Assembly (NCBI RefSeq): GCF_010667685.1
Contig: NZ_WHZW01000005.1
Span: 62,001-126,000 of the forward strand
Reading direction: 5' to 3'
Length of the DNA: 64,000 nucleotides
Source: Bifidobacterium aerophilum
GTDB lineage: Bacteria > Actinomycetota > Actinomycetes > Actinomycetales > Bifidobacteriaceae
Shown here: positions 49,803 through 59,300 of the stretch, piece by piece
Position numbering within the stretch: the stretch's first letter is position 1
How the letters are laid out: each line of letters begins with the position of its first letter
The notes under the pieces: model-generated
What the model saw: the letters and a program-made list of their open reading frames with translations, nothing else
The model's database searches: none
Told to the model about the DNA's origin: nothing
Translations under genes and position numbers: made by a program

Positions 49803-49945
49803 GCGTGGCCGTCCGCGCGCCGGCCACGCATCCATGCGCACCGATCCATCCATCTACGCATGGGGCGCCACGCACGCGGCGCCCCATCGGAACGGGAGGC
49901 GTCGTCGAGTCGCCTCCCCACCCGGTTCCGCAACGACGCGGAGCC
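49803..49945. repeat. Cluster of four consecutive hairpins
   Basis: Four GC-rich stems in a row after the sugar kinase stop: 49803-49829 (9 bp, GCGTGGCCG/CGGCCACGC), 49861-49886 (9 bp, TGGGGCGCC/GGCGCCCCA), 49894-49918 (8 bp, GGGAGGCG/CGCCTCCC) and 49924-49945 (8 bp with one G-T pair). Loops are 6-9 bases. The arms are unrelated in sequence. The 263-base gap has no other supported feature. Confidence 0.6.
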
Positions 49946-50061
49946 ACCCCTCCCCCATTTTTCGTCATGCGGCCATCAGGCACCCAGGCTCGCCCCTGCC
50001 CTGCCCGCATGGCCCCGTGACGGCCATATCAAACCATCACCATCCAGCCAAAGGAGCAACC

Positions 50062-50451
50062 ATGGCCATCCAGGACACCGTCACCGGCGTGCAGCACGTC
50101 GGCATCCCCACCACCGACCTCGAAGGCACGATCGCCTACTACGAGAAGCTGGGCTTCAAATGCCTCGGCATCTACCCGAACGGCGAGGACCGCTGCACGT
50201 TCCTGCGCCTGAACAACCTCACCCTCGAAGTGTGGACGATGGATCCGACCCCGATGGAGAACGGCGCGATCAACCACTTCGCGCTCGACTCCACCGACAT
50301 CGAGGCGTCGTTCGCCGAGGCCCAGAAGCTGGACCTGAACTTCGTCGAGGGGTCCATCCAGCACATCGACACGTTCTGGGAGCACGGCATCCGCTACTTC
50401 AACGTGCTCGGACCGAACCACGAAGTCATCGAGTTCTGCCAGATCATGTAG
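50062..50451 (+). CDS. VOC/glyoxalase-superfamily protein
   Basis: 129 residues, two beta-alpha-beta-beta-beta modules. VQHVGIPTTDLEGTIAYYEKLGF opens the first; INHFALDSTDIEASFAEAQKL opens the second; a final NHEVIEFCQ carries the usual Glu. The His near residue 12, the mid His and the C-terminal Glu could bind metal. The reaction is unknown. AAGGAGC precedes the ATG. Being between the sugar kinase and transporter, it may act on a sugar or a reactive by-product (inference). Confidence 0.8.
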   Translation: MAIQDTVTGVQHVGIPTTDLEGTIAYYEKLGFKCLGIYPNGEDRCTFLRLNNLTLEVWTMDPTPMENGAINHFALDSTDIEASFAEAQKLDLNFVEGSIQHIDTFWEHGIRYFNVLGPNHEVIEFCQIM

Positions 50452-50499
50452 CCGCACGCCCGTCGCAAGCGGGTTCCATCGGCCTTTCCCATCGCACCA

Positions 50500-50533
50500 C
50501 GCCGGCGTCCACGCAACGTCGCGAACGCCGGCG
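50500..50533. terminator. Hairpin between VOC gene and transporter
   Basis: A perfect 9-bp stem CGCCGGCGT/ACGCCGGCG with a 16-base loop. No T-run, so function is uncertain. Confidence 0.4.
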
Positions 50534-50590
50534 AACCATGACACCAGTGTTTCCGAAAAGAGATTCAACAAGGGATAACAGGGATTCACT

Positions 50591-51973
50591 ATGAGCAACG
50601 CAACCTCCGCAAAGACGCCGTGGGTGGAAAGCCCCGACGGATATCTCGACCGCACGCCGATCCTCCAGTTCGCGATGACCTCCGTGCTGTTCGCGTTCTG
50701 GGCGATCGCATCCAGCCTCAACGACGTGCTGATCACCCAGTTCAAGCCGGTGTTCGAGCTGACCGACATGCAGACCGCCCTCGTGCAGAGCGCGTTCTAC
50801 GCCGGCTACTTCATCATCGCCATTCCCGCCTCGCTGTTCATCAAGCGCACGAGCTACAAGGTCGGCATCATGACCGGTCTTGCGTTCTTCGCGCTCGGAT
50901 GCTTCATCTTCTTCCCGGCCTCGCGCCTGATCACGTACGAGATCTTCCTGTTCGCAATCTTCGTCGAGGCGATCGGCCTGAGCTTCCTCGAGACCTCAGC
51001 CGACACGTATGCCACGCTGCTCGGCCCGAAGCGCCTGAGCACGCTGCGCCTCAACGTCGCTCAGACGATGAACGCGCTCGGCCTGCTCACCGGCGTGCTG
51101 CTCGGCAAGTACTTCGTGTTCCAGGACTCCAACCTGCACACCGAGATGGAGAAACTGCGCAAGACCGACCCGCAGGCGGCGATCGACCTCGCCTCCGAGC
51201 AGCTCGGCCGCACGCTGCAGCCGTACATCGTGGTCATGATCGTCATGCTCGTGTTCATCGTGCTGTTCGCGATCGTGAAGTTCCCGAAGTGCCGCCCGCA
51301 GACCAAGGAGGGCGACGTGGCCAAGGCCACGCTCGGCGAGACGATGGCCTATCTCGGCCACAACGGCCGCTTCTGGCAGGGCATCGTCATCCAGTTCATC
51401 TACATCGGCGCGCAGACCGGCATCTGGTCGTTCACCATGCGCCTGGCCCTCAACGTGTCCGAGCAGGCCGGCGCCCCGATCTCCGACCGCGAGTCGGCGA
51501 ACTACATGATGATCAGCTACATCATCTTCTTCGTCGGCCGTATCTCCGCCAGCTACCTGCTGTCGAAGTTCCGCGAGACGCGCGTGCTTGCGGTCTACAT
51601 GATCGTCGGATGCGTGGTGCTTATCGGCACGGCGTTCGTGCCGGGCATGGCCTCGGTCTGGCTGGCCGTGATCGTCAGCCTGTTCCTGGGACCGGGCTGG
51701 CCGACGATCTACTCGCGCACGCTCAAGACCGTCGAGGACCGTCGCCACACCGAGACCGCCGGCGCGATCATCGTGATGGCGCTGGTCGGCGGCGCGATCC
51801 TGCCGATGGCGCAGGGCGCGCTCTCCGACGCGGTGAACATGCAGTTCTCGTTCATCCTGCCGGCGATCGAACTGCTCGTCGTGGGCCTGTACTTCATGAG
51901 CGAGTTCAAGCGCGACAAGTACACCCCGGCGCAGCTCAAGGAGATGACCGAGAAGGGCGAGATCGCCAACTGA
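50591..51973 (+). CDS. FHS/FucP-type MFS sugar:H+ symporter
   Basis: 460 residues, about 12 membrane helices. The N-terminal FAFWAIASSLNDVLITQFKPVFELTDMQTALVQSAFYAGYF segment is diagnostic for the fucose-galactose-glucose:H+ symporter family, with the SFLETSADTYATLLGP helix. Neighbours point to mannose or fructose rather than fucose: sugar kinase and ROK upstream, GH125 and AGE isomerase downstream. No fucose catabolic genes are near. Substrate is inferred. Confidence 0.87.
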   Translation: MSNATSAKTPWVESPDGYLDRTPILQFAMTSVLFAFWAIASSLNDVLITQFKPVFELTDMQTALVQSAFYAGYFIIAIPASLFIKRTSYKVGIMTGLAFFALGCFIFFPASRLITYEIFLFAIFVEAIGLSFLETSADTYATLLGPKRLSTLRLNVAQTMNALGLLTGVLLGKYFVFQDSNLHTEMEKLRKTDPQAAIDLASEQLGRTLQPYIVVMIVMLVFIVLFAIVKFPKCRPQTKEGDVAKATLGETMAYLGHNGRFWQGIVIQFIYIGAQTGIWSFTMRLALNVSEQAGAPISDRESANYMMISYIIFFVGRISASYLLSKFRETRVLAVYMIVGCVVLIGTAFVPGMASVWLAVIVSLFLGPGWPTIYSRTLKTVEDRRHTETAGAIIVMALVGGAILPMAQGALSDAVNMQFSFILPAIELLVVGLYFMSEFKRDKYTPAQLKEMTEKGEIAN

Positions 51974-52020
51974 TCCGACTCCCAAGCCGGTGATCGACCG
52001 CCGTGACGACCGTGACGACG

Positions 52021-52048
52021 CAGGGCCTCATGCAAAGCATGGGGCCCT
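52021..52048 (+). terminator. Terminator after the FHS transporter
   Basis: Stem CAGGGCC/GGCCCTG extended by CATG/CATG around a short loop, followed by TTCTCGTATT. Starts 48 bases after the stop codon. Confidence 0.7.
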
Positions 52049-52071
52049 GTTCTCGTATTGGCGTGTCGCGT

Positions 52072-52087
52072 ACTAAAGCAGTTTAGA
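52072..52087 (+). promoter_or_regulatory. LacI-type operator upstream of GH125
   Basis: ACTAAAGCAGTTTAGA, an imperfect palindrome closely matching AACTAAAGCGCTTTAGTT before the LacI gene at 54916. About 50 bases before the GH125 start. Confidence 0.65.
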
Positions 52088-52108
52088 ATGATACTGCATT
52101 AATTCATT

Positions 52109-52120
52109 AATCTAGTTAAC
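52109..52120 (+). promoter_or_regulatory. ROK-type operator upstream of GH125
   Basis: AATCTAGTTAAC, identical to the 12-mer in the promoter of the ROK gene (47530-47541). It lies 16 bases before the GH125 start codon, where binding would block transcription. Confidence 0.55.
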
Positions 52121-52135
52121 AAAGAAGTTGGATTC

Positions 52136-53437
52136 ATGACCTACACCGAAGTACCGCAATCCGTTGCGGCGTTCATGCAGCGCATCACCGACCTGTGCGG
52201 CGACGAGCACGCACGTTGGGCCGAAAACTTCAACGCCTGCTTCGCGAACACGCTGCTCACCACCGTCAAGCGCCACGAGGACGGCACCACGTTCCTGCTC
52301 ACCGGCGACATTCCGGCCATGTGGCTGCGCGATTCGACCGCGCAGGTGCGTCCGTACCTGGTGATCGCCAAGGACGACCCCGACCTGTCCGACATGATCG
52401 CAGGTCTCGTGCGCCAGCAGTTCCGCTTCGTCAACATCGACCCGTACGCGAACGCGTTCAACGAGGAGCCGAACGGCCACACGTGGGATCCGAACGACCA
52501 GTCGGACTTCTCCAGCCCGTGGCTGTGGGAACGCAAGTACGAGGTGGACTCCCTGTGCTACCCGATCCAGCTAGCATGGCTGCTGTACGCGAACACCGGC
52601 CGCACCGACCACTTCGACGACGAGTTCGTCTCCGGCGTGCGCCGCATCCTCGACGTGTTCGAGACCGAGCAGGACCATGCCGCACGCTCGTCGTACTTCT
52701 TCGTGCGCGACTGCGACATCCCCACCGAGTCGCTCGTCAACGACGGCAAGGGCTCCCCCGTGGCCGTGACCGGCATGACCTGGTCCGGCTTCCGTCCGAG
52801 CGACGACGCCTGCACCTACCACTACCTGGTGCCGGCGAACATGTTCGTCGTCGTGGTCATGGGCTATCTCGAGCGCATCTTCGGCGGCGAGATCCTCGAC
52901 GACGCCGACATCGCCGCGCGCGCGAAGGCGCTGCGCGTCTCGGTGCGCGACGGCATCGAAGAACACGCGAGGACGACCAACCGCGACGGCGAGACGATCT
53001 ACGCCTTCGAGACCGACGGCCTGGGCCACTACAACGTGATGGACGACAGCAACGTGCCCGCGCTGATGGCCGCGCCGTACCTCGGCTACTGCGAGCCGGA
53101 CGATCCGACGTACCTGGCCACGCGGCGCACGCTGCTGAGCGACGAGAACCCGTACTACTACGAGGGCGAGTATCTCAAGGGCATCGGCTCGCCGCACACG
53201 CCGCCGCGCTACGTGTGGCCGATCGCGCTGGCGATCGAGGCGATGACGAGCGGCGAGAAGGACTGCGAGGCGCACATCCTCGACCGTCTCGTGGCCACCG
53301 ACGCCGGCACGCACCTCATGCACGAGGGCATCGACGTGGACGATCCGACGAAGTACACGCGCGAATGGTTCAGCTGGTCGAACATGATGTTCTGCGAGCT
53401 GCTCATGGACTATTTCGACATTCGCGTCAAGCGCTGA
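52136..53437 (+). CDS. GH125 exo-alpha-1,6-mannosidase
   Basis: 433 residues, usual for the family. Releases non-reducing alpha-1,6-mannose, as in the N-glycan core. The hallmark TGDIPAMWLRDSTAQVRPYL and MDDSNVPALMAAPYLGY are present, with YYYEGEYLKGIGSPHTPPRYVWPIALA near the end. No signal peptide, so it works on imported glycans. The ribosome site is weak (AAAGAAG); ATG 52136 is the only good start. Two different operators upstream suggest double control. The AGE-family gene follows. Confidence 0.93.
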   Translation: MTYTEVPQSVAAFMQRITDLCGDEHARWAENFNACFANTLLTTVKRHEDGTTFLLTGDIPAMWLRDSTAQVRPYLVIAKDDPDLSDMIAGLVRQQFRFVNIDPYANAFNEEPNGHTWDPNDQSDFSSPWLWERKYEVDSLCYPIQLAWLLYANTGRTDHFDDEFVSGVRRILDVFETEQDHAARSSYFFVRDCDIPTESLVNDGKGSPVAVTGMTWSGFRPSDDACTYHYLVPANMFVVVVMGYLERIFGGEILDDADIAARAKALRVSVRDGIEEHARTTNRDGETIYAFETDGLGHYNVMDDSNVPALMAAPYLGYCEPDDPTYLATRRTLLSDENPYYYEGEYLKGIGSPHTPPRYVWPIALAIEAMTSGEKDCEAHILDRLVATDAGTHLMHEGIDVDDPTKYTREWFSWSNMMFCELLMDYFDIRVKR

Positions 53438-53465
53438 CCACCCACCGGAACACTTGCGGACACAC

Positions 53466-53493
53466 TATCATGGAAAGCGTTTTCCGCATGATA
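53466..53493 (+). promoter_or_regulatory. Imperfect palindrome with cre/LacI-like core before the AGE gene
   Basis: 28 bases centred on GGAAAGCGTTTTCC with TATCATG and GCATGATA flanks, between GH125 and the AGE-family gene. Could be a catabolite-type operator or a small hairpin. Confidence 0.5.
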
Positions 53494-53562
53494 TGACCAC
53501 GGTCGCCGCGCCGGGACACGCCGTGCGGCGACCACACACCACCATCCAAGGAAGGAACAACA

Positions 53563-54795
53563 ATGGGCAATCCCAAGTACACGCTCGGCACCGAGGCCAA
53601 CCGCATCTTCATGGCCTCCGAGACCTATGAGCTGCTCAACTTCGGCAAGGGCTTCCCGGCCGCGGTCGGCGGCTCCGGCTGGCTCAACTCCGACGGCACC
53701 ATCGACCCGTCGCACGGCGAGGAGACCTGGATCACCAGCCGCATGGCGCACGTCTACTCGATCGGCGAGATGCTGGGCTTCCCGGGCGCAGGCGAGCTGG
53801 CCGACAAGGCGCTGGCCGGCCTGACCGGCGTGCTGCACGACGACAAGAACGGCGGCTGGTACCCGCAGGTGCACGAGGACGGCACCCCGGAGCCGGGCAA
53901 GGTCTGCTACGCGCACGCCTTCGTGATCCTCGCCGCCTCCTCCGCGCTGCTGGCCGGCCGCCCGGGCGCCAAGGAGCTGCTCGACGAGGCGCTGGCCACC
54001 TACGACAAGCACTTCTGGGACGAGAAGATCGGCCTGGCGGTCGACACCTGGAACACCGAATTCACCGAGCTCGACCCGTATCGCGGCCTCAACGCGAACA
54101 TGCACACCACCGAGGCGTTCCTCGCCGTGGCCGATGCCACCGGCGACAACTCCTACCGCGTGCGCGCCGGCCGCATCATCGACCATGTGATCGGCTGGGC
54201 GAAGGACAACGAGTGGCGCATCCCGGAGCACTTCGGCTCCGACTGGACCGTCGAGCTCGAGTTCAACGCCGACAAGAAGGACGACCAGTTCAAGCCGTAC
54301 GGCGCGACCCCGGGCCATGGCATCGAGTGGGCGCGTCTGATCACGCAGTGGGCGCTGAGCTCCTTCGCGAACCTCGACGGCGCGGCGCCGTACGTCGAGG
54401 CCGCCGAGCACCTGTTCGCGCGCGCCGTGGCCGACGCATGGAACGCGGACGGCACCGTGGGCCTCGCGTACACGACCGACTGGAACGGCAAGCCGGTGGT
54501 CACCGACCGCATGCACTGGACGCTGGCCGAGTCGCTCAACACCTCCGCCTCGCTGTACGCGGCGACCGGCAAGGAGGAGTACGCGCAGTGGTACGCCACG
54601 TTCGCGCAGTACGTCGACGAGCACGTCATCGACCACAAGGGCGGCTCGTGGTTCCACCAGCTCGACAAGGACAACCACGTCATCGGCACCGTGTGGCCGG
54701 GCAAGTCCGACCTGTACCACGCGTTCCAGTCCACGCTGATCCCGTTCCTCGATCCGGCCGTGTCCATCGCCACCGCCGTGAAAAACGCCGAGTGA
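53563..54795 (+). CDS. AGE-family sugar epimerase/isomerase, probable mannose isomerase
   Basis: 410 residues, (alpha/alpha)6 barrel of the N-acylglucosamine 2-epimerase family. His-containing active-site segments are visible: ETWITSRMAHVYS, CYAHAFVILAASS, NANMHTTEAFLA, GATPGHGIEWARL and GKSDLYHAFQS. The YihS-like mannose/glucose isomerase branch is the best fit in this setting, because GH125 frees mannose and a fructokinase-type PfkB gene is near. An epimerase acting on N-acetylmannosamine or cellobiose cannot be excluded. ATG 53563 follows AAGGAAGGA. Confidence 0.85.
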   Translation: MGNPKYTLGTEANRIFMASETYELLNFGKGFPAAVGGSGWLNSDGTIDPSHGEETWITSRMAHVYSIGEMLGFPGAGELADKALAGLTGVLHDDKNGGWYPQVHEDGTPEPGKVCYAHAFVILAASSALLAGRPGAKELLDEALATYDKHFWDEKIGLAVDTWNTEFTELDPYRGLNANMHTTEAFLAVADATGDNSYRVRAGRIIDHVIGWAKDNEWRIPEHFGSDWTVELEFNADKKDDQFKPYGATPGHGIEWARLITQWALSSFANLDGAAPYVEAAEHLFARAVADAWNADGTVGLAYTTDWNGKPVVTDRMHWTLAESLNTSASLYAATGKEEYAQWYATFAQYVDEHVIDHKGGSWFHQLDKDNHVIGTVWPGKSDLYHAFQSTLIPFLDPAVSIATAVKNAE

Positions 54796-54825
54796 GCGGG
54801 CCTAGGCCATAGCGGACGACAGACG

Positions 54826-54865
54826 AAGGCCTCGTTTCCGGATGCGAATCCGGAAACGAGGCCTT
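54826..54865. terminator. Strong bidirectional terminator (AGE gene / lacI)
   Basis: An 18-bp perfect stem AAGGCCTCGTTTCCGGAT/ATCCGGAAACGAGGCCTT, short loop, then TTTTGC on the plus strand. Between convergent genes. Confidence 0.85.
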
Positions 54866-54915
54866 TTGCATGCGCTGCGAACGGACAGCGACGACGCGGC
54901 GCCCCCTGCCAGGCG

Positions 54916-56031
54916 TCAGTTGATGGTGCGGGAGGTGCTGTCTCGCACGATGAGGCTCGGCGTGAGGATCCTGCGGTTGCCGGAGACCTTGTCCCCCGCG
55001 AGGATCTTGAGCAGCAGTTTGGCCACCTTGGAGCCGTATTCGCTCGCGTCTCGGTGCGCCGACGTGATCGACGGGTAGGCCGCCTCGCATACGAAGCTGT
55101 CCTCGAAGCTGACGATCGCCGGCAGGTTGAACGGGTAACGGGGGCCGGTCAGTTCGCCCACGCCCTGCACGGTGCGCTCGTAGTTGTCGAGCACGTACCA
55201 TTCGGTGATGGAGTGCAGGCTGGCGGCGGCGAGGATCTCGGTCTCGTAGATGAACGCCGTGGGCGGCTGCGGCGACTGCAGCAGGCTCAGCGTCTTCTCG
55301 GAGGCCCGCTCGGCGTCGAAGTACGTGTATTCGACGTCGATGGAGTCGAGCCCGTGCTTGGCCGCGAACGCGCGGAACGCCGCCTCGCGGCCGCGCGAGT
55401 AGTCGAGCGCCGGATCGCCTGACAGGTAGGCGATGCGTCGGTGCCCCATCGCCGCCAGATGATCGAGGATCGTGTCCATCGTCTTCGAATCGTCGATGGA
55501 CAGCGATGGCACGATGTTGTCGGGATCGGGGCCGCCGGCCAGCGCCGCGGGCAACCCGAGCGAGGAGATGAGCTTGGGACGGGGGTCGTCGATGCGCAGG
55601 TCGACGAGAATCACGCCGTCGACGCGCTTGCGGGAGGCCCAGTCGCGGTAGACCGCGATCTCCTCCTTGGTCGACGAGCACGGACGGTAGAGCAGGCCGT
55701 ACCCCTTGATACTCAGGGACGCCTGCACGCCGGCCATGAAGTGCAGCATGAAGGCTTCCTCGTTGAGCCCCTGCTTGAATCGCGCCGGAGCGAACCCCAC
55801 GGTCATCGTCTTCGACGACCCCAACGCCTGAGCGGCGTAGACCGGCTGCCAACCGAGGCGCGCGGCCGCCTCCTTGACGCGTCGCTTGGTTTCCGAGGAC
55901 ACGCCGGGCCGGTCGTTGATGGCGAACGAGACGGCGGTCTGCGAAATGCCGAGCTCGTCTGCGATGTCCTTGAGGCTTACGCGGGACGTGCCGCCGGACT
56001 GCTGCGGCGCGTTTCCCTGAACGGATTTCAT
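54916..56031 (-). CDS. LacI-family regulator of the mannosidase section
   Basis: 371 residues. LacI helix-turn-helix SLKDIADELGISQTAVSFAINDRPGVSSETKRRVKEAA near residues 20-57, then the effector-binding domain. ATG 56031 follows AAAGGGGTGAT; upstream starts are weaker. The palindrome AACTAAAGCGCTTTAGTT lies over its own promoter and a near copy lies before GH125, so it probably represses both. The effector is likely mannose or a mannosyl sugar (inference). Confidence 0.88.
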   Translation of the reverse strand: MKSVQGNAPQQSGGTSRVSLKDIADELGISQTAVSFAINDRPGVSSETKRRVKEAAARLGWQPVYAAQALGSSKTMTVGFAPARFKQGLNEEAFMLHFMAGVQASLSIKGYGLLYRPCSSTKEEIAVYRDWASRKRVDGVILVDLRIDDPRPKLISSLGLPAALAGGPDPDNIVPSLSIDDSKTMDTILDHLAAMGHRRIAYLSGDPALDYSRGREAAFRAFAAKHGLDSIDVEYTYFDAERASEKTLSLLQSPQPPTAFIYETEILAAASLHSITEWYVLDNYERTVQGVGELTGPRYPFNLPAIVSFEDSFVCEAAYPSITSAHRDASEYGSKVAKLLLKILAGDKVSGNRRILTPSLIVRDSTSRTIN

Positions 56032-56133
56032 GATCACCCCTTTGTGCGGGTTCCGACGTCGGCGGGGGCGCGGTCGGAAGGCTCGCATGCCGCGTCATGG
56101 CTGGCATGCGGCCATATGAATAATGCTGGTTTC

Positions 56134-56163
56134 ATTATATAGGATAACTAAAGCGCTTTAGTT
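56134..56163 (-). promoter_or_regulatory. lacI promoter with perfect operator
   Basis: AACTAAAGCGCTTTAGTT (56146-56163) is an exact 18-bp palindrome. TATAAT (minus strand, 56134-56139) follows 6 bases downstream, so a bound repressor would cover the -35/spacer region. The rest of the 332-base gap to GH85 holds only the possible GH85 terminator. Confidence 0.8.
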
Positions 56164-56257
56164 CCGTGTCTCATATCGTAACGCATCCCCGAACACACCC
56201 GACCGACATTGTCGCGCGCGGCGACGTCGAACGACGGCGTAACGCAACGAAGCGAAA

Positions 56258-56348
56258 AGGCCCCACCCCGGGCCGGGAACGGGAGGCGGATCAGCTTACC
56301 TGAGGGAAGCCGACCCGCTCGGAACCCGATCGGTCAGGGGCAGGGCCT
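56258..56348 (-). terminator. Possible terminator of the GH85 gene
   Basis: On the minus strand AGGCCCTGCCCC can pair with GGGGTGGGGCCT across about 65 bases that contain an inner hairpin; TTTTC follows. The long loop makes this tentative. Confidence 0.4.
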
Positions 56349-56363
56349 GTCGGAGGCTGCGGA

Positions 56364-59300
56364 TCACATGCGCTTGCGGGCGACGATGGTCACGCCGGCC
56401 GCGACCAGCAGCATGACGACGCCGCCCACGGCGGCGACGACGGATGCGCCGGTGGAGCTCAGTGCGCCCTGCTGGGCGCCCTTGTCCGCCGCGGTCTTGT
56501 CGTCGGAGCCGTTGCCGGGCTTGGTGCCGGCGTTGTCGCCGGGCTGCTTGTCACCCTCGCCCTGTCCGGGCTTCTTGTCGCCGTCACCCTCACCGGGCTT
56601 GACGGCGGCGGGCTTGAGCGCCTCGATGGCCTTGACCAGATCGGCACGTGCGGCGTTGACTTGGTCCTGGGTGGCGTTCGCGTCGGCGAGCACGCCCTCG
56701 GCCTTCTTCAGCGCCTTGGCCACGGCATCCCACGACTCGGCGGTGTAATCCGTCTTGTCGAGCTGCTTGGCCGCCGTGATGGCGGCCGCCAGCGCACCCT
56801 TGGCGGCGGGCACGGTCTTGCCCACGAGGCCGGCGACGGCGTCGCGCAGCGCCTTCGAGGCCTCGTCGATCTGCTGCTGGGTGGCGTTCGCATCGGCGAG
56901 CACCGCCTCGGCCTTCGCCAGCGCGTCGGAGACGGCCTTCGCGCTGTCGTCGGTGAACTGGCTCAGATCGATGGCCTTGGCCGCGTCGACGGCCACGGCA
57001 AGCGCGGCCTTGACGGCGACCGGGGCCTTGGCGACCAGTCCATTCGCGGCGGCGTTGAGCTTCAGCGCGGCCGTGTTGACCTGGTCCTGGGTGGCGTTCG
57101 CATCGGCGAGCACCGCCTCGGCGGCCTTGAGCGCCTCGTCGAACACCTTCCACGAGTCCGCCGTGTAGTCGGTCTCGGTCAGGCCCTTGGCCGCGTCGAC
57201 CGCGGCCTGGAGCTGGCTCTTGTCGGCCGGGACGGCCTTGAACCCGACGGTCACGCCCTTGCCGATCTCGGCGTCGCCGAGCTTGGCCTTGACCGTGTAC
57301 GCGCCCTCCTTGGAGGAGATCACGTTCAGGGTCGCCACGCCGGAGGCGTCGGTCTTGACGGTGGTGTTGCCGTCGGCCGCAGCGATGCCGTCGGCCAGTT
57401 CGAAGGTGACGTCCTTGCCGGTCAGCGGGTTGCCGAAGGAGTCCTTGACGACGGCGGTCACAGTGCGCGTGGCCTTGCCGTCCGCGACGGCCTCGCCGTC
57501 GACGGCGGCCAGCTCGGACTTGGACGCGTCGGGCTGGGTCGGATCGGCGACGGTGCAGCCCTCGGCGATCTCGTCGGCGGTCGGGACCTTCACCGGTTCG
57601 GTCTTGTTGCCGTTGTAGTCCTCGACCTGCACCCACAGCTCATGGCCGTCGGCGACGGACTTGGTGTAGGAGTTCGGCGTGGTACGGCCGCGGATGATGC
57701 CGGTGATCGGCGGGGTGTTCTGCGAGTAGGTGTAGCTGGCACCCAGCTGCTTCTCCTGCTGCTCGCCGTTCTCGTCGGTCCACTTCTCGGTCATGTACAG
57801 GTAGCGCCAGTCCTGGGTTTCGGGACGCACGAGCGTGACCCATTTGCCGTTCCAGCTCACCGAGCATGCCGGGTAGGGTTCGACCGTCGCGTCGGCGAAC
57901 GCGCCCGCCTCGGCCGCGGTGGCGCCGCCGGCGTTGTCGACGGTCAGCACGTAGCGGGAGCCGTCCACCGGGACGTTCGAGATCGTGACCTCACTCTGGT
58001 CGGCGGCGACCTTCACCGTCTTGGAGAACGGCTCGGAGGCGTAACGCCAGCTGCCGGTGTCGGAGGAGACGGTCACGGTCTTCTCGCCGGAGACCTGCGG
58101 GTTCGTCCAGGAGACCTTGAAGTTGCCGTCCTTGCCGGGCTCGACCTTCACGTCGGAGACGGCCGCGGCCTCGTCGAGCGAAGCTTCGGCGGCCAGCGAG
58201 CGCGAGCCGTCGGCGCCCACGGCGTAGAGCTTGAGGGTGCCGGTCTTGGCGGGCAGGTGCTTGACGTACAGGGTGTCGTCGTAGCGGCCGCCGAGGAACG
58301 TGTCGTCGAGGTAGAGCAGGTAGTTCTTCGTGGTGGAGTAGTCCGCGAGATCCCACTTGACGGTCAGCTCGTCGGAGTCGGCGTAGGCGCGCTCGACCTT
58401 GAAGCCGGTCGGGGCGGCCGGCGTGTAGGCGGCGCCGTCGCTGACGGTGAGCTTGCCGACGTTGATCTGGTAGTCGTCGATCGGGTTGGCGCCGGCCTTG
58501 ACGATCAGGCCGAGGGTCGCTATCTTCTTGCCCGCGTATTCGGACAGGTCGGCGGTCGCGGTCTTCCAGCCGTCGGTGGCCGAGCCGTCGGCCACGTCGA
58601 CCGGGACGACGGCCTTGGTGTCGTCGGCGAAGATCAGGGCCAGCTGCAGCTTGGAGTCGTCGGACTTGAGCTTGTTGTAGGTCAGGTCGACCTTGGTGCC
58701 GTCCTTGACGTCCAGATCGGTCTTGTACAGGCGCATCGTGTTGTCGCTGGCCAGCTTGCCGGACAGGACGAGCGAGTCGCCGCCCTCATAGGCGCCGACC
58801 TTGGTGTACGCGAAGCGCGGCGCGGCCACGTAGTCCTTGCCGTAGTCGAAGTCGGCCTCGAGCGGGTCGGACTTGGCGTCGATCCACCACTGCCAGGTCG
58901 GCAGGATGTCCTGCAGGTTGATGTTGCCCCACTGCTGGTCGCTGGTCTGCTTGCCGGCGTCGCGCCATTCGAGACCGTGGCCGGTGTTGAACGACGTGGA
59001 GAACACGGGGCCGCCCACGACGGAGCGCTCGGCGATCTGGGATGCGAAGCCCTCCCAGCCGTCGCCGCTCGTGCCGTCGTCGATGTAGTCGTCGGAGATG
59101 TCGGTCGTGCCCGCCTCGCCGGTGGACGATCCGGTCCACAGGCGGCGTTCGCGGTCGAACACCTCGTTCTGGTACTTCGGGTAGACCTTCTTGTCGTCGC
59201 CCAGCTCGTGGGAGACGAAGTCAGTGCCGAGCGCGGCGAGGCTGACGTACGGCTTGCCGTTCTCGTCGAGGTTGACGTTCATGTAGTTAGCGTTCTTCGA

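Noticed and set aside
49803..49945. CRISPR array
   Set aside because: The four hairpins have unrelated arms and no repeated unit or regular spacer length, and no cas gene is in the window.
50591..51973. Dedicated L-fucose permease
   Set aside because: The family is FHS/FucP, but no fucose catabolic genes are near while mannose-type genes are, so a fucose call would be unsupported.
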